A stretch of DNA of 64,000 bases. Source: Reticulitermes lucifugus (lineage: Eukaryota; Arthropoda; Insecta; Blattodea; Rhinotermitidae). This document shows positions 22,746 through 34,700 of the stretch, piece by piece. The translations under genes were made by a program, and so were the position numbers. Positions within the stretch are counted from its first letter, which is position 1, and each line of letters begins with the position of its first letter. Location: assembly GCA_026260175.1 (NCBI GenBank), contig JAKCWW010000888.1, positions 24,172 through 88,171 of the forward strand. Direction: 5' to 3'. The notes under the pieces were generated by a model. That model was not told where the DNA came from, did no database searches, and worked only from the letters and a program-made list of their open reading frames with translations.

Positions 22746-23734
22746 CCAAATTATCGGGTACAAGAAAGAAGTGCTGCTACTCTACAGCGAAGTTCGACGA
22801 GTAACTGACGTAGGTAGGTGGCGGTTAAACAACTGTGCAGCTGCCAAGGACGTAGTTACTCTCAGCCTGACAGATGGCGTTCATTGTCAGGAGGTTTGAA
22901 AGTGTACATACGCTCACCTATATGAGACTTAACCGTTTAATTTTCAACGAGCCTTTTCACTAGTCATAATATGATCAATAAATAACTGAAATGTTTAATA
23001 ATGAATTACGCAGTTAATATTGGTAACTTATAACAAATGTAGGCCTAACAAAGTAGCAATTAGTAAATTCGCGAGACCAGCCCACAGTCGAACCGGTTAG
23101 CTCCTGAAGAAAGCGAGGTGCGTTGCCGCTTCAGCAAACGCGCCCACCAGTCTGCACTAATTACCATGTGTCATGCCATTCTGCCATTATGATACTACGA
23201 GAGGGCCAGCCAAGTGCTGTATGCTATGGACCCCGACCACTTAAATAGCCCCTACTTAATAATTAAAGCTTCATTAGCCACGCAGCAAGACGAGAATGCA
23301 GGCTGAGAAGCTATCCTAGATTTACCGGAAGTGTAAGATTCGCCCTGTCTTTCAAGGTTATCTTCAGCCACAAAACTGATTACACAAGTCGAAGTGAACA
23401 ACGCCGTCCGTCGCTACCGTGTCTGGAATTTACGGTGTTCGAAGGGAGGAATAACGAGTAAAGTTGTTGAAACTTTGCACAGTAAATTTCAGGATCACAA
23501 AAGTGTTTGGCCTTGTGTGTTGACATAAAGTAAATTCGTCACTGAATACTTACTACTTATTCAGCTACATAGCAAATTAACTCTTTCCACGTTCAGTTTT
23601 TTGCATCACCCATGCCTTATTACGACTATTAGCATAATGAAAATTTAGCGTCAGTAATTAAACGACACGCCATAAAAATGCATGCCTGAGTTGTGGTAGA
23701 GCTCTATGCAGTCTTTGTCTCGGCAGTCGATGGA
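22746..23734. other. No recognised gene; a weak tRNA-like segment
   Basis: Near 23085-23150 the minus strand contains GGTTCGACTGT, close to a B box, with a loose A-box-like stretch upstream. The match is too poor for a call. The rest is unassigned. Confidence 0.35.
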
Positions 23735-23955
23735 AGTGACTAACTTCACGCACACGCCAATGTAACCCGGGGAAACAGCCCCCACTATCCACTGGATATG
23801 AGGCTGGTTGAGCCTCAAAGTCGGTCTTCATACTGGACAAGAGAAATATCCCTCCATTTTTTTTTTCAGAAAAATGCCTGCAAATATCCCTCTTTATACC
23901 TGGAAATTAACCCCAATTCTACGGTCGTCCAGCCCGCAGTATTGTCACTGTACTT
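23735..23955 (-). mobile_element. SINE family A, degraded
   Basis: Blocks such as GTGACTAACTTCACGCACAC, ACCCGGGGAAACAGCCCCCA and ATGAGGCTGGTTGAGCC match the tail and body of family A in minus orientation. The tRNA-like head side (23900-23950) retains GTCGTCCAGCCCG. Confidence 0.65.
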
Positions 23956-24054
23956 GTCTGAGACATCCCGTCTACTGGCTTCCATTATTCCGATTAGGTC
24001 ATATCCAGATGCCAATAAAGTAAAGGTAAATTTCACCCTAGAACAGGCCATGAA

Positions 24055-24205
24055 GGGTAAGGGGGGGAGAAGAGGTATATCTACACTCTTTTTTATCCTC
24101 GGCGCTAGATGGGGGTGGGTGGTAAGCGCCACGCTCCGGCCACTTTACCTCCGGGAAACAGACCCGGTACCCACTGTACAGGAGGCTGGGTGAGCCCCAG
24201 AGACA
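24055..24205 (-). mobile_element. SINE family A, 3' half
   Basis: The sequence from GGCGCTAGATGGGGGTGGGT through CCTCCGGGAAACAGACCCGG to TACAGGAGGCTGGGTGAGCC is a well-preserved 3' half. The head is absent. It lies about 100 bases from another family A copy in the same orientation. Confidence 0.8.
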
Positions 24206-24261
24206 TTAAGATGCCAATAAATATATTGAGGCCTTCGTTTTTCTAGAATGTTATGCAGTAT

Positions 24262-24400
24262 TTGTTTGCAGTCGTTTACCGACGTTTCGAAAAAACAGTG
24301 CAAGAAGAACCCTTCACCTAACAACATACGTTGCGTAACATCCCAGAAGAGAGTTGGCCTCAACTGCACCGAGGCAGAAGCCTCAAATCTCGCAAATATA
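24262..24400 (+). repeat. WDVT-type interspersed repeat
   Basis: It carries CGACGTTTCGAAAAAACA, GCGTAACATCCCAGAAGAGA and AGAAGCCTCAAATCTCGC. The antisense frame reads LFWDVTQRMLL, an almost intact form of the peptide that marks this family. Confidence 0.72.
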
Positions 24401-24994
24401 TTAATATTTTATCTCTTTCTTTACCGTGGAGGTATTGGGACATTTTTATACATGATATCACGCATCAATCTATACACGGCTTATTTCGCCTGACTACAGT
24501 CAGCGATCACAGCTGTTTCAGTTAGCTGTGAACAGGAATCCAGGCATTTAACTTCATTTAATTATATTGCTGTTGCATTAGGCTTTTAGTCAGCATATTT
24601 AAACAAGGCGATGGAAATGGTTTCCGTTTGCCGTCAGCTCGCAGACACGCGTCAGAAATAGCAACCACGCTATTCCTTGCACATATAAGTTCCAATGCTG
24701 AAAATGAAAATACTACGCTACAGTGCTTTTTTTTCAGTGCGACGGTTATTGCTATACATTTTACCCTTTAACATGACTCACAAGTACGAATAAAATGGCG
24801 AATTATGAGGCGACAGTCTCCTGTTTAATATTGTCACCGAAAACCCTTTTTGATCAACGTATATAACTGAGGTCTCCGTTCTTATAGCATCTGTCGCCTC
24901 GTGCCTGGGTAATCGGTACTCGACGTTTCAAAAAATGGTACCGGTATTATCTTCAAGGCTAAAAATGTCCAAGAATATGAGACCACTACGTTAT

Positions 24995-25100
24995 CTCGGA
25001 ATGACGGAAACCAATCACGCAATGACGTGGCGCCACATCCCAGGAGAACGGAAGCCTCAACTTCACCACTTCACCGCTGTGAAAGCCTAAAACTCGCAGA
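24995..25100 (+). repeat. WDVT-type interspersed repeat
   Basis: The block GCGCCACATCCCAGGAGAAC and the ending ACCGCTGTGAAAGCCTAAAA match the right two thirds of the family. Confidence 0.6.
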
Positions 25101-25566
25101 GCATAAAATTGTTTGCAGTGTGAGCTGCTTTACTTACTTGTAGGTAACGGGCATACGTTCTTTCGTAATGGGAGAAGTGCTATAAGCTGGTGTCAATATG
25201 TGTTACATATCGGTGTGAATTTGTGTTCTCAGAAAATAAAATGGGCAAACAATTCTAGTTGTACTCATAGGACACCACATACCAACATTTACATATGTGA
25301 AGGCATTAACATGGATTAACATGGGCTTTTGCACAGCCCCATACTCGTTACTGTCAGAGTACACGTACCCAAAGTGAGGCACTAGCACTTATGTCGCCCA
25401 TTTTTCGTCATTAATTTAGCACGTGTTTTTGTGTTTCTTTTTACTGGCCAAAATAGAACCAATCGCTATAAAACGTTTTCACTTATTTATACATGTTTTC
25501 CTGAGTAGAAATGGCGCATTCGAGAACCGTCGTCTGAATTTACGACATTTCTTCTAGCAACAGTAT

Positions 25567-25968
25567 TCAACGTCTATATCTGACGGATATATGCACAGCG
25601 ATTTTAGATGAGTCACAAGTACTGAGCAAACGCCCAATGTGCGTGTGGGAACGAACCACTGAGTGGTCTTGGCGAATACCACAAGCAAATCGACGGGGAA
25701 TGACTAGTGACTTTGGACATTTAAAACAATATCCCTGCTTACACGTCTGTATGTTTGGTAAAGGACGGGAAATGTAGTAATCTATGTCAAAGATGGTAAC
25801 CTGTGCACTAGTGATGAATGAGTTGCATTCTGGGATGTACGAATGTAAGTCCTTCAGTTCGTCACCCACAACTCGCAAACTACATCGCTGTTTGGACTTC
25901 GTAATGCAAGAGAAGGAAATGGTGCTATGTGCTAGTATTATGACAGAGCTTGTATAGATGAACTTCAT
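25567..25968 (-). CDS. Candidate small secreted cysteine-rich protein, very uncertain
   Basis: An open frame of 133 codons. The ATG has a favourable context (ATCACCATGA), and TATAAATA lies 33-40 bases upstream at 26008-26001. Residues 3-20 are hydrophobic (FIYTSSVIILAHSTISFS) and could serve as a signal peptide. Eight cysteines follow or close that segment at residues 21, 29, 48, 76, 81, 84, 96 and 118; a secreted protein with four disulfides would fit. I recognise no family. Against it, about one frame of this length is expected by chance in this window, the 5' leader after the TATA box would be only about ten bases, an out-of-frame ATG lies 13 bases upstream, and no clear AATAAA follows closely. 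Confidence 0.2.
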   Translation of the reverse strand: MKFIYTSSVIILAHSTISFSCITKSKQRCSLRVVGDELKDLHSYIPECNSFITSAQVTIFDIDYYISRPLPNIQTCKQGYCFKCPKSLVIPRRFACGIRQDHSVVRSHTHIGRLLSTCDSSKIAVHISVRYRR

Positions 25969-26000
25969 GGTGATTTCTCATCAATCTCGCTACACACAAA

Positions 26001-26008
26001 TATTTATA
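26001..26008 (-). promoter_or_regulatory. Possible TATA box
   Basis: TATAAATA on the minus strand, upstream of the candidate frame at 25567-25968. The motif is common by chance in AT-rich DNA, and no initiator sequence is obvious downstream. Confidence 0.2.
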
Positions 26009-26104
26009 CTGGTTTACTGAACGCTCTTTTAACTGCAGAGGTCAGTTAACAAGACTCAGTTTTTTGGGATGTGCTACTTAGCAGACCTCAATGATAACAT
26101 TCCT

Positions 26105-26210
26105 TCGATAATTACTTTCTTTTTTCTCATTTCCTTCCCCTTCTTCCTCTTTCTCTCCCCACTTTCTTCTTACATCTCTTCCTTCTGTTTATTTATTTAC
26201 AGAGTTAGTT
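26105..26210 (+). repeat. Pyrimidine-rich tract
   Basis: About 100 bases almost entirely C and T, with many TTCCTC and CTTTC units. Confidence 0.6.
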
Positions 26211-26374
26211 ATTTTCAAAGTCTATTTCCCGCCTTCACCTTACGTCTTTCCCCCATGACGAAACAATCCTTTCAGTGGCCACGGGTTACCATCAGACGTT
26301 CAAAGCCGCGGTCCCAAAACTTCCTTTCATATATTCCGTACAATTTCCCCCGCTCTGCTTACTTTTACTATGAG

Positions 26375-26480
26375 GATGGAGCCACCTGTTTGCTACGAAA
26401 CATTGGTACCTGTCTACTAGACAAAGGGCTGTCACAGCCCAGAACGCAATTATCTTTATATTTATGGCAGTAAAAACAAA
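26375..26480 (+). repeat. WDVT-type interspersed repeat
   Basis: The stretch GAGGATGGAGCCACCTGTTT, then CGAAACATTGGTACCTGTCT and ACAGCCCAGAACGC, follows the family in order. The antisense reads AFWAVTALCLVDRYQCF, one of the better-preserved forms of the peptide. Confidence 0.7.
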
Positions 26481-28032
26481 AAATCGCTTTAGTGCCAAAA
26501 GCAACGCTGAGAACTTAGTCACTAAATTTTATCACTCCAATTTCATTGTTATGGAAACCCGCTAAAAATACAAATACTGTTTATAATAGTTCTGCTTCTT
26601 GATGCTTCCTTTTACCCGCAGACACAGTTTAGGTTAGCGTTAGAGAATCGGGAGTTTCCGAACAAGATATTAGGAGTGCTGATAACAGCGGAATGCCATC
26701 CAATATTCGCTGCATTCCGCGGGGCTCTTATATGATTCGTCCGAGTGTCGTAATTACTTTTTACGACACCAGAGTGCTGTCGCGCGGCTGTTACCAAGAT
26801 TCATGTACACCCCCCTTCGCAGCAGGTTTAAATGCGGTCGGCCCTGGCTGGAATATTAATCTACCCCTAACATGGTGACCAAACTTTTAAATAAAATTAA
26901 ACATATCACTCCCCTTCATGGTCAAGGTGGGCAGGGGAATTGCTAGCGACACTGGTCGGTGTAGAGGGAGACTAATTAGGGCGAGGGGTGATTTTAGTCG
27001 TTATTGGGTAATGTGTTTACACTCATGATTTAGTATGTAAAGGGTTGAAGACGTGACCATTTAGGGGTTGTTACGTACTTTGTGGGGATATCTGCAGCAG
27101 AAGTATTTTCAGCTGGTAGGCATGCAACGTAGTTTTTAACCTACAAATGCGAACCACCGACAAGTTTTGGTGACGTCAAAACACTACACTTTTATTAGGA
27201 AGTTCTCAGGTTCGAATTGAAGGTGGGTCACTGGCTTTCCCGGCAGGTTTAATCGTGATTTTCTTAGTCCCTCCGCTCATTTACCGGAATAGTACTTCGA
27301 ATGCACCACTCCAGGTGCCTTCCAAATTCTTTCCAAATCAGCATTCACTAATTTTCACAACTTGCGCTATACAGTCTGAAATAGCATCAATGTGCAATAA
27401 ACAACAACGAAGGTCTGGACCAATATTTAAATCTCTCTTTAGAAGGAAAGGGTAGTAAAATTAATACTTTGTTTCCAAAATCTCATAATAACCTGTACAT
27501 TTGTGTTGGAAACGTCATAAATTGCGTATATGAAGCAACAAAAAGCTACACGAAAATTTTAAATTAACTTATACCGTTATATTACAATTTTCAGACTGTA
27601 CAAAACACCTGTAGACAACCTAACGTGTTTGTAAGGTATGAAGTGTTAACAGTACTGAGCTCAAAAGTGACGACTTTACAACTTCAAAATCGACCACAAA
27701 TTCCTACCAACCGCCCCCCACCCCTTTGAGCAATTATATCCCTCCCTCTTGTAAGAGCACAAAGGACAATTTAAAGGTCACCAGGTCCACGCTCCACTGC
27801 AGCTGAAATGTTAGCCATCTCGGTAGCGCTGCAGTGTCGAACTGATTGTGAATCCAGGAAGAGACGTTTATGATATAATTTATATGTAAAGCACTGTGCG
27901 ACCTGTTATAAGCGTTACATCATGTCTTCTGACGACTCTTTGCACAGAAACACACAGTATTCTGATCACGAAATAACGTGGCCGGCATCTGCCTGGACGA
28001 CAACCAGCCTCTATACCCGGCGTGCAATAAAC
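26481..28032. other. No recognised gene or repeat
   Basis: Unassigned sequence with open frames below 70 codons. Confidence 0.5.
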
Positions 28033-28223
28033 TTCATGTTCGCTTCAATATAGTTTTCTCGGGCGCACAGCCGCGTCAATTCGTTTGAATACAACGTTTC
28101 GGGNNNNNNNNNNNNNNNNNNNNNNNNNNNNNNNNNNNNNNNNNNNNNNNNNNCTGTGCGCCCGAGAAAACTATATTGAATCATGTCGCCGCGAAAGTTT
28201 TAAAACTTATATTCATGTTCGCT
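28033..28223. mobile_element. Repeat R1 pair around an assembly gap
   Basis: The left part (28045-28103) is R1 on the minus strand and the right part (28154-28211) is R1 on the plus strand. The 27 bases at 28044-28070 are the exact reverse complement of 28154-28180. Twelve-base direct repeats TTCATGTTCGCT lie outside, at 28033-28044 and 28212-28223, and look like a target-site duplication. The unit is thus one insertion with inverted ends whose middle is unsequenced. Penelope-like retroelements often show such inverted terminal copies, but the class is an inference. Confidence 0.65.
28104..28153. other. Assembly gap of 50 N
   Basis: The run of exactly 50 N is likely a placeholder of unknown true length. 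It starts right after TTTCGGG of the left R1 arm, just where the hammerhead-like stem II of R1 would begin. Confidence 0.95.
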
Positions 28224-28294
28224 GCTTGCGTGATTAACAGCTTGAAAGCCTATAAGTTTGCCCGAATTCTTTAAGGCCTGAAGTTCACCTAAAT

Positions 28295-28478
28295 CACGGT
28301 CTCCAACCCGCGGCCCGCGGACACATTTGTAAATTATGTATGCACTATAAAAATTACACAGTAATCTAGGCAGTTACTCGTAGGTATACCACTTACTCCT
28401 ATTTGTCCACGTGCAGCCCGCGAACAAGCCCACAATAACCGGTGTGGCCCTTTACCATACAAAGGTTTGAGACCCATG
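28295..28478. mobile_element. hAT-type MITE, 184 bp
   Basis: The left end CACGGTCTCCAACCCGCGG and right end complementary to CATGGGTCTCAAACCTTTG form terminal inverted repeats with the sequence style typical of hAT MITEs, including GGCCCGCGG and TGTGGCCC inside. Flanking octamers ACCTAAAT (28287-28294) and ATCTAAAC (28479-28486) agree at 6 of 8 positions, as expected for an aged 8-bp hAT target duplication. There is no coding sequence. Confidence 0.75.
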
Positions 28479-28689
28479 ATCTAAACACTACTTAAAAGTT
28501 TAAGTCCTACCTCACAGCAAACACATTGCTTCTCCGTTACAAAAATTAACTGGTTAATGTTGGTTAGTGAAATAATCTGTATTTGTAGTGAAGAGATACG
28601 ACAGAAATAAATACAATTTATGGTAACATAAAACACACAATTACCACTGTGTTCTCAGGAATTTACGGAATTTAGGATATTATGAAACA

Positions 28690-28895
28690 GCTCGCGCGCT
28701 TATGTGTGGGTGACATCCAAGACAATGGATAAAGAATAAATATTGATATCAGCAGTTCAGGAAATATATCTCCAAGTAGTGAGATAATTAATGATTGATT
28801 AATTGGTAAAGGATTTAGAAGGAAGCAGTCGTGGCCTGATTTGAAGTAATCTGGTAGTGGACTGGACGGCCTGAGAAGGACCACGAAAAGTCTCA
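28690..28895 (-). mobile_element. SINE family E
   Basis: It includes GAGATAATTAATGATTGATT, GGAAGCAGTCGTGGCCTGAT and GGCCTGAGAAGGACCACGAA, in line with the other family E copies. The GTCGTGGCCT block is better kept here than elsewhere. Confidence 0.6.
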
Positions 28896-29344
28896 GTCAT
28901 ATTATCGGAACTCCGTATCAACATTAAGATGATGGGCTGAGTGAAGAAGAGTTGGTTGATAAGAGACTGCTGTATGGGAGGCACGCCTTTCGAATCTCCT
29001 ACGGACTAGAAGCTAACACGACCAACCTTTTCTAACTATAATTTTGGAAATGTTGGAAAATAATCTAGAAATAGGCCACGATATCCTGTTTTAAAATACT
29101 TATGTTCTAACCATTGAAAGTTATCTCTCCAATCGCTCAAGCAGATAGGCTTAAGATCTGTATTTAAGAGAATTCCATTTCGAATATCGGTAACAATATC
29201 GATTATAGCGAGTGCAGATTTACGTTTCTTTTTACTTCTTTAAAGTGTTACATAAGTGTGATGTAAATTGCTGAGATGATATAGCATTGGAGATGGATGA
29301 ATGACGGAGCATGGAGCATTGATAAACTGATAATGACAGGGACA

Positions 29345-29475
29345 ACCGGATGTACTGTAAAAAAGCCTGTTCCGGTGCTATTTTTTTCCACCACTAATTA
29401 GTCATTGAATGGCATGGGATCGACCTCAGGCCTCCGCCGTGACATACTGGCGACTAACCGCCTGGCCCATTGTTC
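29345..29475 (-). mobile_element. SINE family C, head half
   Basis: The stretch GGCATGGGATCGACCTCAGG is the B-box region on the minus strand, followed by CTGGCGACTAACCGCCTGGC, the family head. The body is cut short at about 29345. Confidence 0.6.
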
Positions 29476-30534
29476 GCAATTCCTCCTCGAATACTCCAGG
29501 ATATTAACTTAAATTAGTCCACGACCCTGTCATTTTAAAACATTTCCAACTCATTATTCGCTAATCCTACAATTCGACGGTATATGATATGACTTACAAG
29601 AAGCGTTGTTAAACGAACCATAAGTAAATAAATAGTTTAAATTTGATCAAATTACGAAGTGTACACAAAGTCTTCAAATAAACTAAGACTGAATAAATTC
29701 GCTAAATATATTTGGGAATAAATACGCTAAAATTATTGGACAAGAAAGGTTATTTGAACTTTATGCAAGATTTAGTTTAACCACACATACACGTTACGCC
29801 GTCTATGAGCTCACGTTTCCTACAAACACTGAAAGCACTCCGCATCCGAAAAGCAGGTTAGAAACCCAGACCCCATGCTCGGGGTCACCAATTCACAGAA
29901 AGCGAACAGAATACAAATCACAGCCACGCGTGCTCCACAATCGAATTACACTGCAAACTTGCTGAATTGTCCGTTCGATTGATCTGCCCTCAGTTCACTG
30001 CCGAATTAACTGTTATCATCAAGGTGGCACTGACCAATGATTTAAATGGATTCTGTATTAACATTGAAATGTTGTTAATTTCAGAGGAACAATTACAAAC
30101 ATGGCAGTCTGTACATAATGAAACACGGCTGAGTCCCCGGCTTGAAGCAGTCATTCTGCAGTACTGGAATTTACATATTTGCGCGAAGATTTAATTGCAA
30201 ATTTTAACTGACTATATAGATAATCAGCTAGACATGTTGTTATCGAAACAGCTAAACAAATAGGGATATATGTAAGTAGGGAAATAACTAAGTACACAAC
30301 GAGTGAAGCAACTCACCAGACAGCGAAGCAAATAAGTAGTTACGTTGTTCAACTGCAAGGCATCTATGTACATATGTCGGCAAATACCTACAAATAAAAG
30401 TAGTCACACATCTACCAGCTAGCTAAATGGCTAGCCAAGCAGAAACAATTAACGTAATCCATTTTCCGTCCAACAGATTGATTACACAGTATCTGATCCA
30501 ACAAACTGCACAATGAATAGTAAATAATCATTTG

Positions 30535-30612
30535 TGACTTACGTCCCTCCTACATGTTTCGACATCTACAAGGTCATCATCATTATCCCTGATGGTCCTC
30601 TGGGTTGCGACA
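30535..30612 (-). repeat. WDVT-type repeat fragment, inverted, with a hammerhead-like tail
   Basis: On the minus strand ACTACACGGTGTCGCAACCC and AGAGGACC match the middle of the family. This runs into ATGATGATGACC...GTCGAAAC, a hammerhead-like core in which the first C is lost. It joins directly to a plus-strand copy. Confidence 0.45.
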
Positions 30613-30760
30613 CCGTGTAGTCGTCTGTCCGAATGAAGCAGAAGCCTATCCTTCCGCAAAGTCAGTGCCCACTTACCAGACTGCATGGCGTTATAACCCA
30701 GATGATTACAACCCAAATCTTCACCGCCATGGAAATCGTGATCTCACTTCCTTGTTTTCA
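30613..30760 (+). repeat. WDVT-type interspersed repeat
   Basis: The sense translation PTYQTAWRYNPDDYNPNLHR follows the well-known sense peptide of this repeat (TYQTTRRHNPED-NLH). DNA blocks are ACTTACCAGACTGCATGGCG and CCGCCATGGAAATCGTGA. Confidence 0.7.
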
Positions 30761-31604
30761 GACACCTCCAAACAATGTTCCTCTTCACGACAACAAAGAG
30801 TGTCTTTTAGGCACAATTATCATTTTTGTAGCAAGCCTCTGAACGTTGGAATAAACTGTACTACTTGTCTGTAAGATAGTTCCAAGTGATTCAAATTGCA
30901 ACACTTTGTCTAACGATGGCACAAAGTGGCCTATCTCTTTACTTTATCGATATTTCCATATTTTCTACACCGCATCGAGGACTGCATGCGTGTTTAGGGG
31001 CAATCACTTTCCCTGTAATACATGCACGATATAACCTTAACACTGAACCTTAACTTAAAAGAGCTCAAGGAAACCTCTGCGGATCTGACAAAGTGAAGCA
31101 TGAAAGTTTCTGCACCAACGGACTAAGAACTACTGGGCTACTAAATAAAGCCAAGAATTTGCATGGTTATACGTGCAGAATTCAGTACTCTGAGTACAAA
31201 CCCCTTTGCTACGTCGCACGGTTTCTGACGATGGTGTATACTAAACACTTTGACTAATATTTTGAAATTTATCTACCGTCTGATTTATATCAAACTACAA
31301 ATTTTCGCAAAACCTTTCTGCTTTCTTTATCAGGTGACGGGCTAATATAAGATATCCTACCTCGCTGCGTCCCACGGCATAGGGTTTGAAATTAGCTCAG
31401 TGCAGTCACAGTGTCTCGGTGTAGTCGCAGTACAGTGACGGAGCGTTGTAAGTTATGCAACGTCTTCTAACCTTCGAAAATTGGGCCGTTTTTTCGAATT
31501 ATTGGAGGCATAAAATTATATCTGCATTTCTTCCGTATTTGTACTGTCCTTTGCAGGCAGAGCCGACGCCATGAAGTCTTATCAGATATCTAAAATCAAG
31601 ATTC

Positions 31605-31725
31605 AGAAAAACCAGAAAATTGGAGGCCTTTAGCGGCACTGGCCTGGAGCGCCATACAAGAAGTCACATCCCAGAGGAGCGTATCCTCGATTCCTTGACT
31701 TATTCATATGAACACATGCTTTGTC
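31605..31725 (+). repeat. WDVT-type interspersed repeat, degraded
   Basis: The blocks TTGGAGGCCTTTAGCGGCAC and GAAGTCACATCCCAGAGGAG keep the family order. Confidence 0.5.
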
Positions 31726-34700
31726 GACACACGTATGTAAAACGTGATTTCTTACCTAAACCTCGTAACTCCAATCTTTACTGTATGCTGCATACACGTC
31801 ATAAAATATCCACAAGCAATGTTTCGAAAACCCAAGTGCACAGCCATTGATTTTGCAATTATAAGCACGCTACGGCCCCCAGTCTATGGGTTATTACACC
31901 CATAATTGACACAAACAAGGCAGCCAATACAGCTTGTGGCACTTAAGCCTTCCAGATACGCAATGAAACACTGGGTGCCTGAAGGTACATGACAGAAATG
32001 CTTTCACTCTTTTATTTCTCCCAAATACAACACACATAATATTATTGCACAGTTCTTTATATAGTCCGTGCATGCTTGACTGAAGACGTATCTTAGAGAC
32101 CTAGAAGTTGAGAGAGTGATAATATTAAAATAGATAGTACATTTACTTTGGTCACGACAATTAGAGTTGGATTCACTAGCCCTGGACGGGGCACAAGGCA
32201 CACTTTTATCGTGACTTTAATAACATTTCGGATTCCATACATACTAACTTATTGAGCAGTAACACTTTGCTGCTGAAGAAACGCCCTCTGCCTTCTAATT
32301 ACTTATACTTACTCAGTTGTATAATGAGTGAGTGATGTAGGTAATATATTGCAGTAAATCAGTGAAAGAGTAATCTATTCACTTTCAGAAGCACGGTGAT
32401 TATTATGTGTTCCGATACTACCTGCTTTATCATTAAGACAGTCTGCATGTTTCCACAGTGTGTATTTCTTGTAATTATTACAAGAAACAGCTTTTCCCTA
32501 AAAAGCATTTACTTACTGGTATTTGTAATGGAGGCTGTGGGGGTTCGATGTGAAGGAGTAACTAAATTCTCCTATATTATTTAACTGAATTTTATTTTTA
32601 AAACCCTTAATGCACATCGAGACACATTTATTATCCGCAGTAGTAGTTACTAGATAGAGAATTATCTTTTGGTTCGAAATTTGAGATTATCACGGCGAAA
32701 TATCTGAAGATACGGGTCTCTCGGCTGTAGCTTGGCAGATTATAAGGGATCATGTCTTAATGTTCCATTTTAGTGACCTGTATGACCATTTAATCAGCTG
32801 TTAGTATAAGATGGGCGGTGCGTCTAGGAGATAGAAACTGTTTTCCGAGAACCTGAAAGGAAGATAGCGCTTGGAAAATCTGAGCCTCGATGGAAGAAGC
32901 GAATGCATCTCCTTCACTTCAGGATCCTGTAGTGGGCTCTTTAAAAAAAAAACCAATAAATTTCAGATTTCCAAAAATCCGATAAGTAGCGGTGAATATG
33001 AAGATCACAGCCTTCTGAGATGTGACGCCGTGTAGTTTGTCCACAAAACCAAAGGGCATCACTTTCCAAAAGATTGTGTCTTTAACTGTTAGTTTCTCTG
33101 CTCCACAGATTTCTTTACTCACTAGGTTTGTTGGTTAATTAATTTATCAGGTAGGTAGTAATGAATCCTGTCAGTCCGTAAGGCATGCGTTTCCTGCACC
33201 GACGTCTCCATTTCTTTATGTGATACTAATTTCACAGTCGTTCAGTGTGACTTGCACAGTTCTAGTGCTGGTTGATATGGGGTAGCTTAAAGTTAACATC
33301 AACCGAAACAGCAGCAACCCCCTTGTGCCCTTCACCTCGCACCAGAGCCCTAATCACCCCTCCATTATGGTAACATGCCATAACTCATTGTATAATTGTA
33401 ATTCCTGCACCCACACATATTTTTATGGCTCCGCGTTCCAGCCATTGTTAGAATTTGCCCCCAGTTTTTGTGTGCCCGCAAAAGACAAAAACTTTCATAT
33501 GTGTGACCAGTATTGGATCAGATTTACAGATACGGGCATCGACACACGGTCCCGACCGTGTGTTTATATAAATTTACGTTATGTAGTTGTGCTGTCAGAC
33601 TTATAGTTACGATTAGCTCTAGCATGAAAGTAATTATTCTCCTGTTGAATGCTCAAATTAATGTATATATTAAAAAAATTATGTTTTACTTATCGAAACA
33701 TTTTATTTAGTTACAAAATAAGAAACACTTCTTAAACTCTCAATACTTTCACACTTAAAATTAATATACTCATAACAAACACAGTCCTCAATATGAAACA
33801 TCTTCGAAAATGTCCTCCTCCTTGTGAAATCACATGTCGCAGTCTTCTTCTTCTTGTAGATAGTCTTTCAGCCTGTTTCTAATTAGACTGAAAGACCAAT
33901 GCTGAAATTCGTTATTGCAGCTTGTCAAGTTCCGGTTGAGACTAAAAACGCCTCTCGCTCTACCGCCTCTTTCAAACCATCACCTCAGCGAAGACTGATA
34001 TCTGACACTATGCCTAGCGTATATCCTTATAGGAGAAAGTCACATGGGTGTATTGGATATAATGCATGAAATCAGCAATTTAACTGCAGTTACACTTGTA
34101 TTTTTAAATAATGAGACTTCTTGATTTGTTTGAAAACAGAAAGTAACCAAGAAATAGAATTACAGTTTATTATTTACCTAACATGACGGGCGTCACTGCC
34201 TGTTCTTTAGACCGTAATGCAATTTCACAGAACCAAAATAATATCGGCTGCACGGCTAACACATCTGTTCCTGTCCTCTAGTAAAGGTTCACAACAATGA
34301 CAATAAAAGTTGGACGACGAGAAGTTGTACTGATTTCTGGGCGTATTTTATTGCTTCATTTTAACTATAAAACTACAAAATTGCGCGTGATAGTTGACTG
34401 TATATCATCAAACTTAATTTAACAGAAACTATTTAAATATAGGCCTGATCATCAGGCTTAATGTTACCGGAAAACTACAAAGGTTACAATATTATTTGGA
34501 AGGCATTAACTACTTCTCGTGGGGTCTTATGTTATGCCCTAGATCGTTTTAAAAATTAAACCTACTTCACCTTTGTATCTACATTCACCGAACCGAAAAT
34601 TGAACTGGAAACAATCTCCTGTATTCTGGAATTATAATCGTCACGAAGTACATACACAAGCAGTCTCTTACCCACGGATCATTATCCTAAAAACATCTCC

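Noticed and set aside
23798-24193. 131-codon plus-strand open frame
   Set aside because: It runs through two family A SINE copies and the DNA between them, so it is a by-product of repeats.
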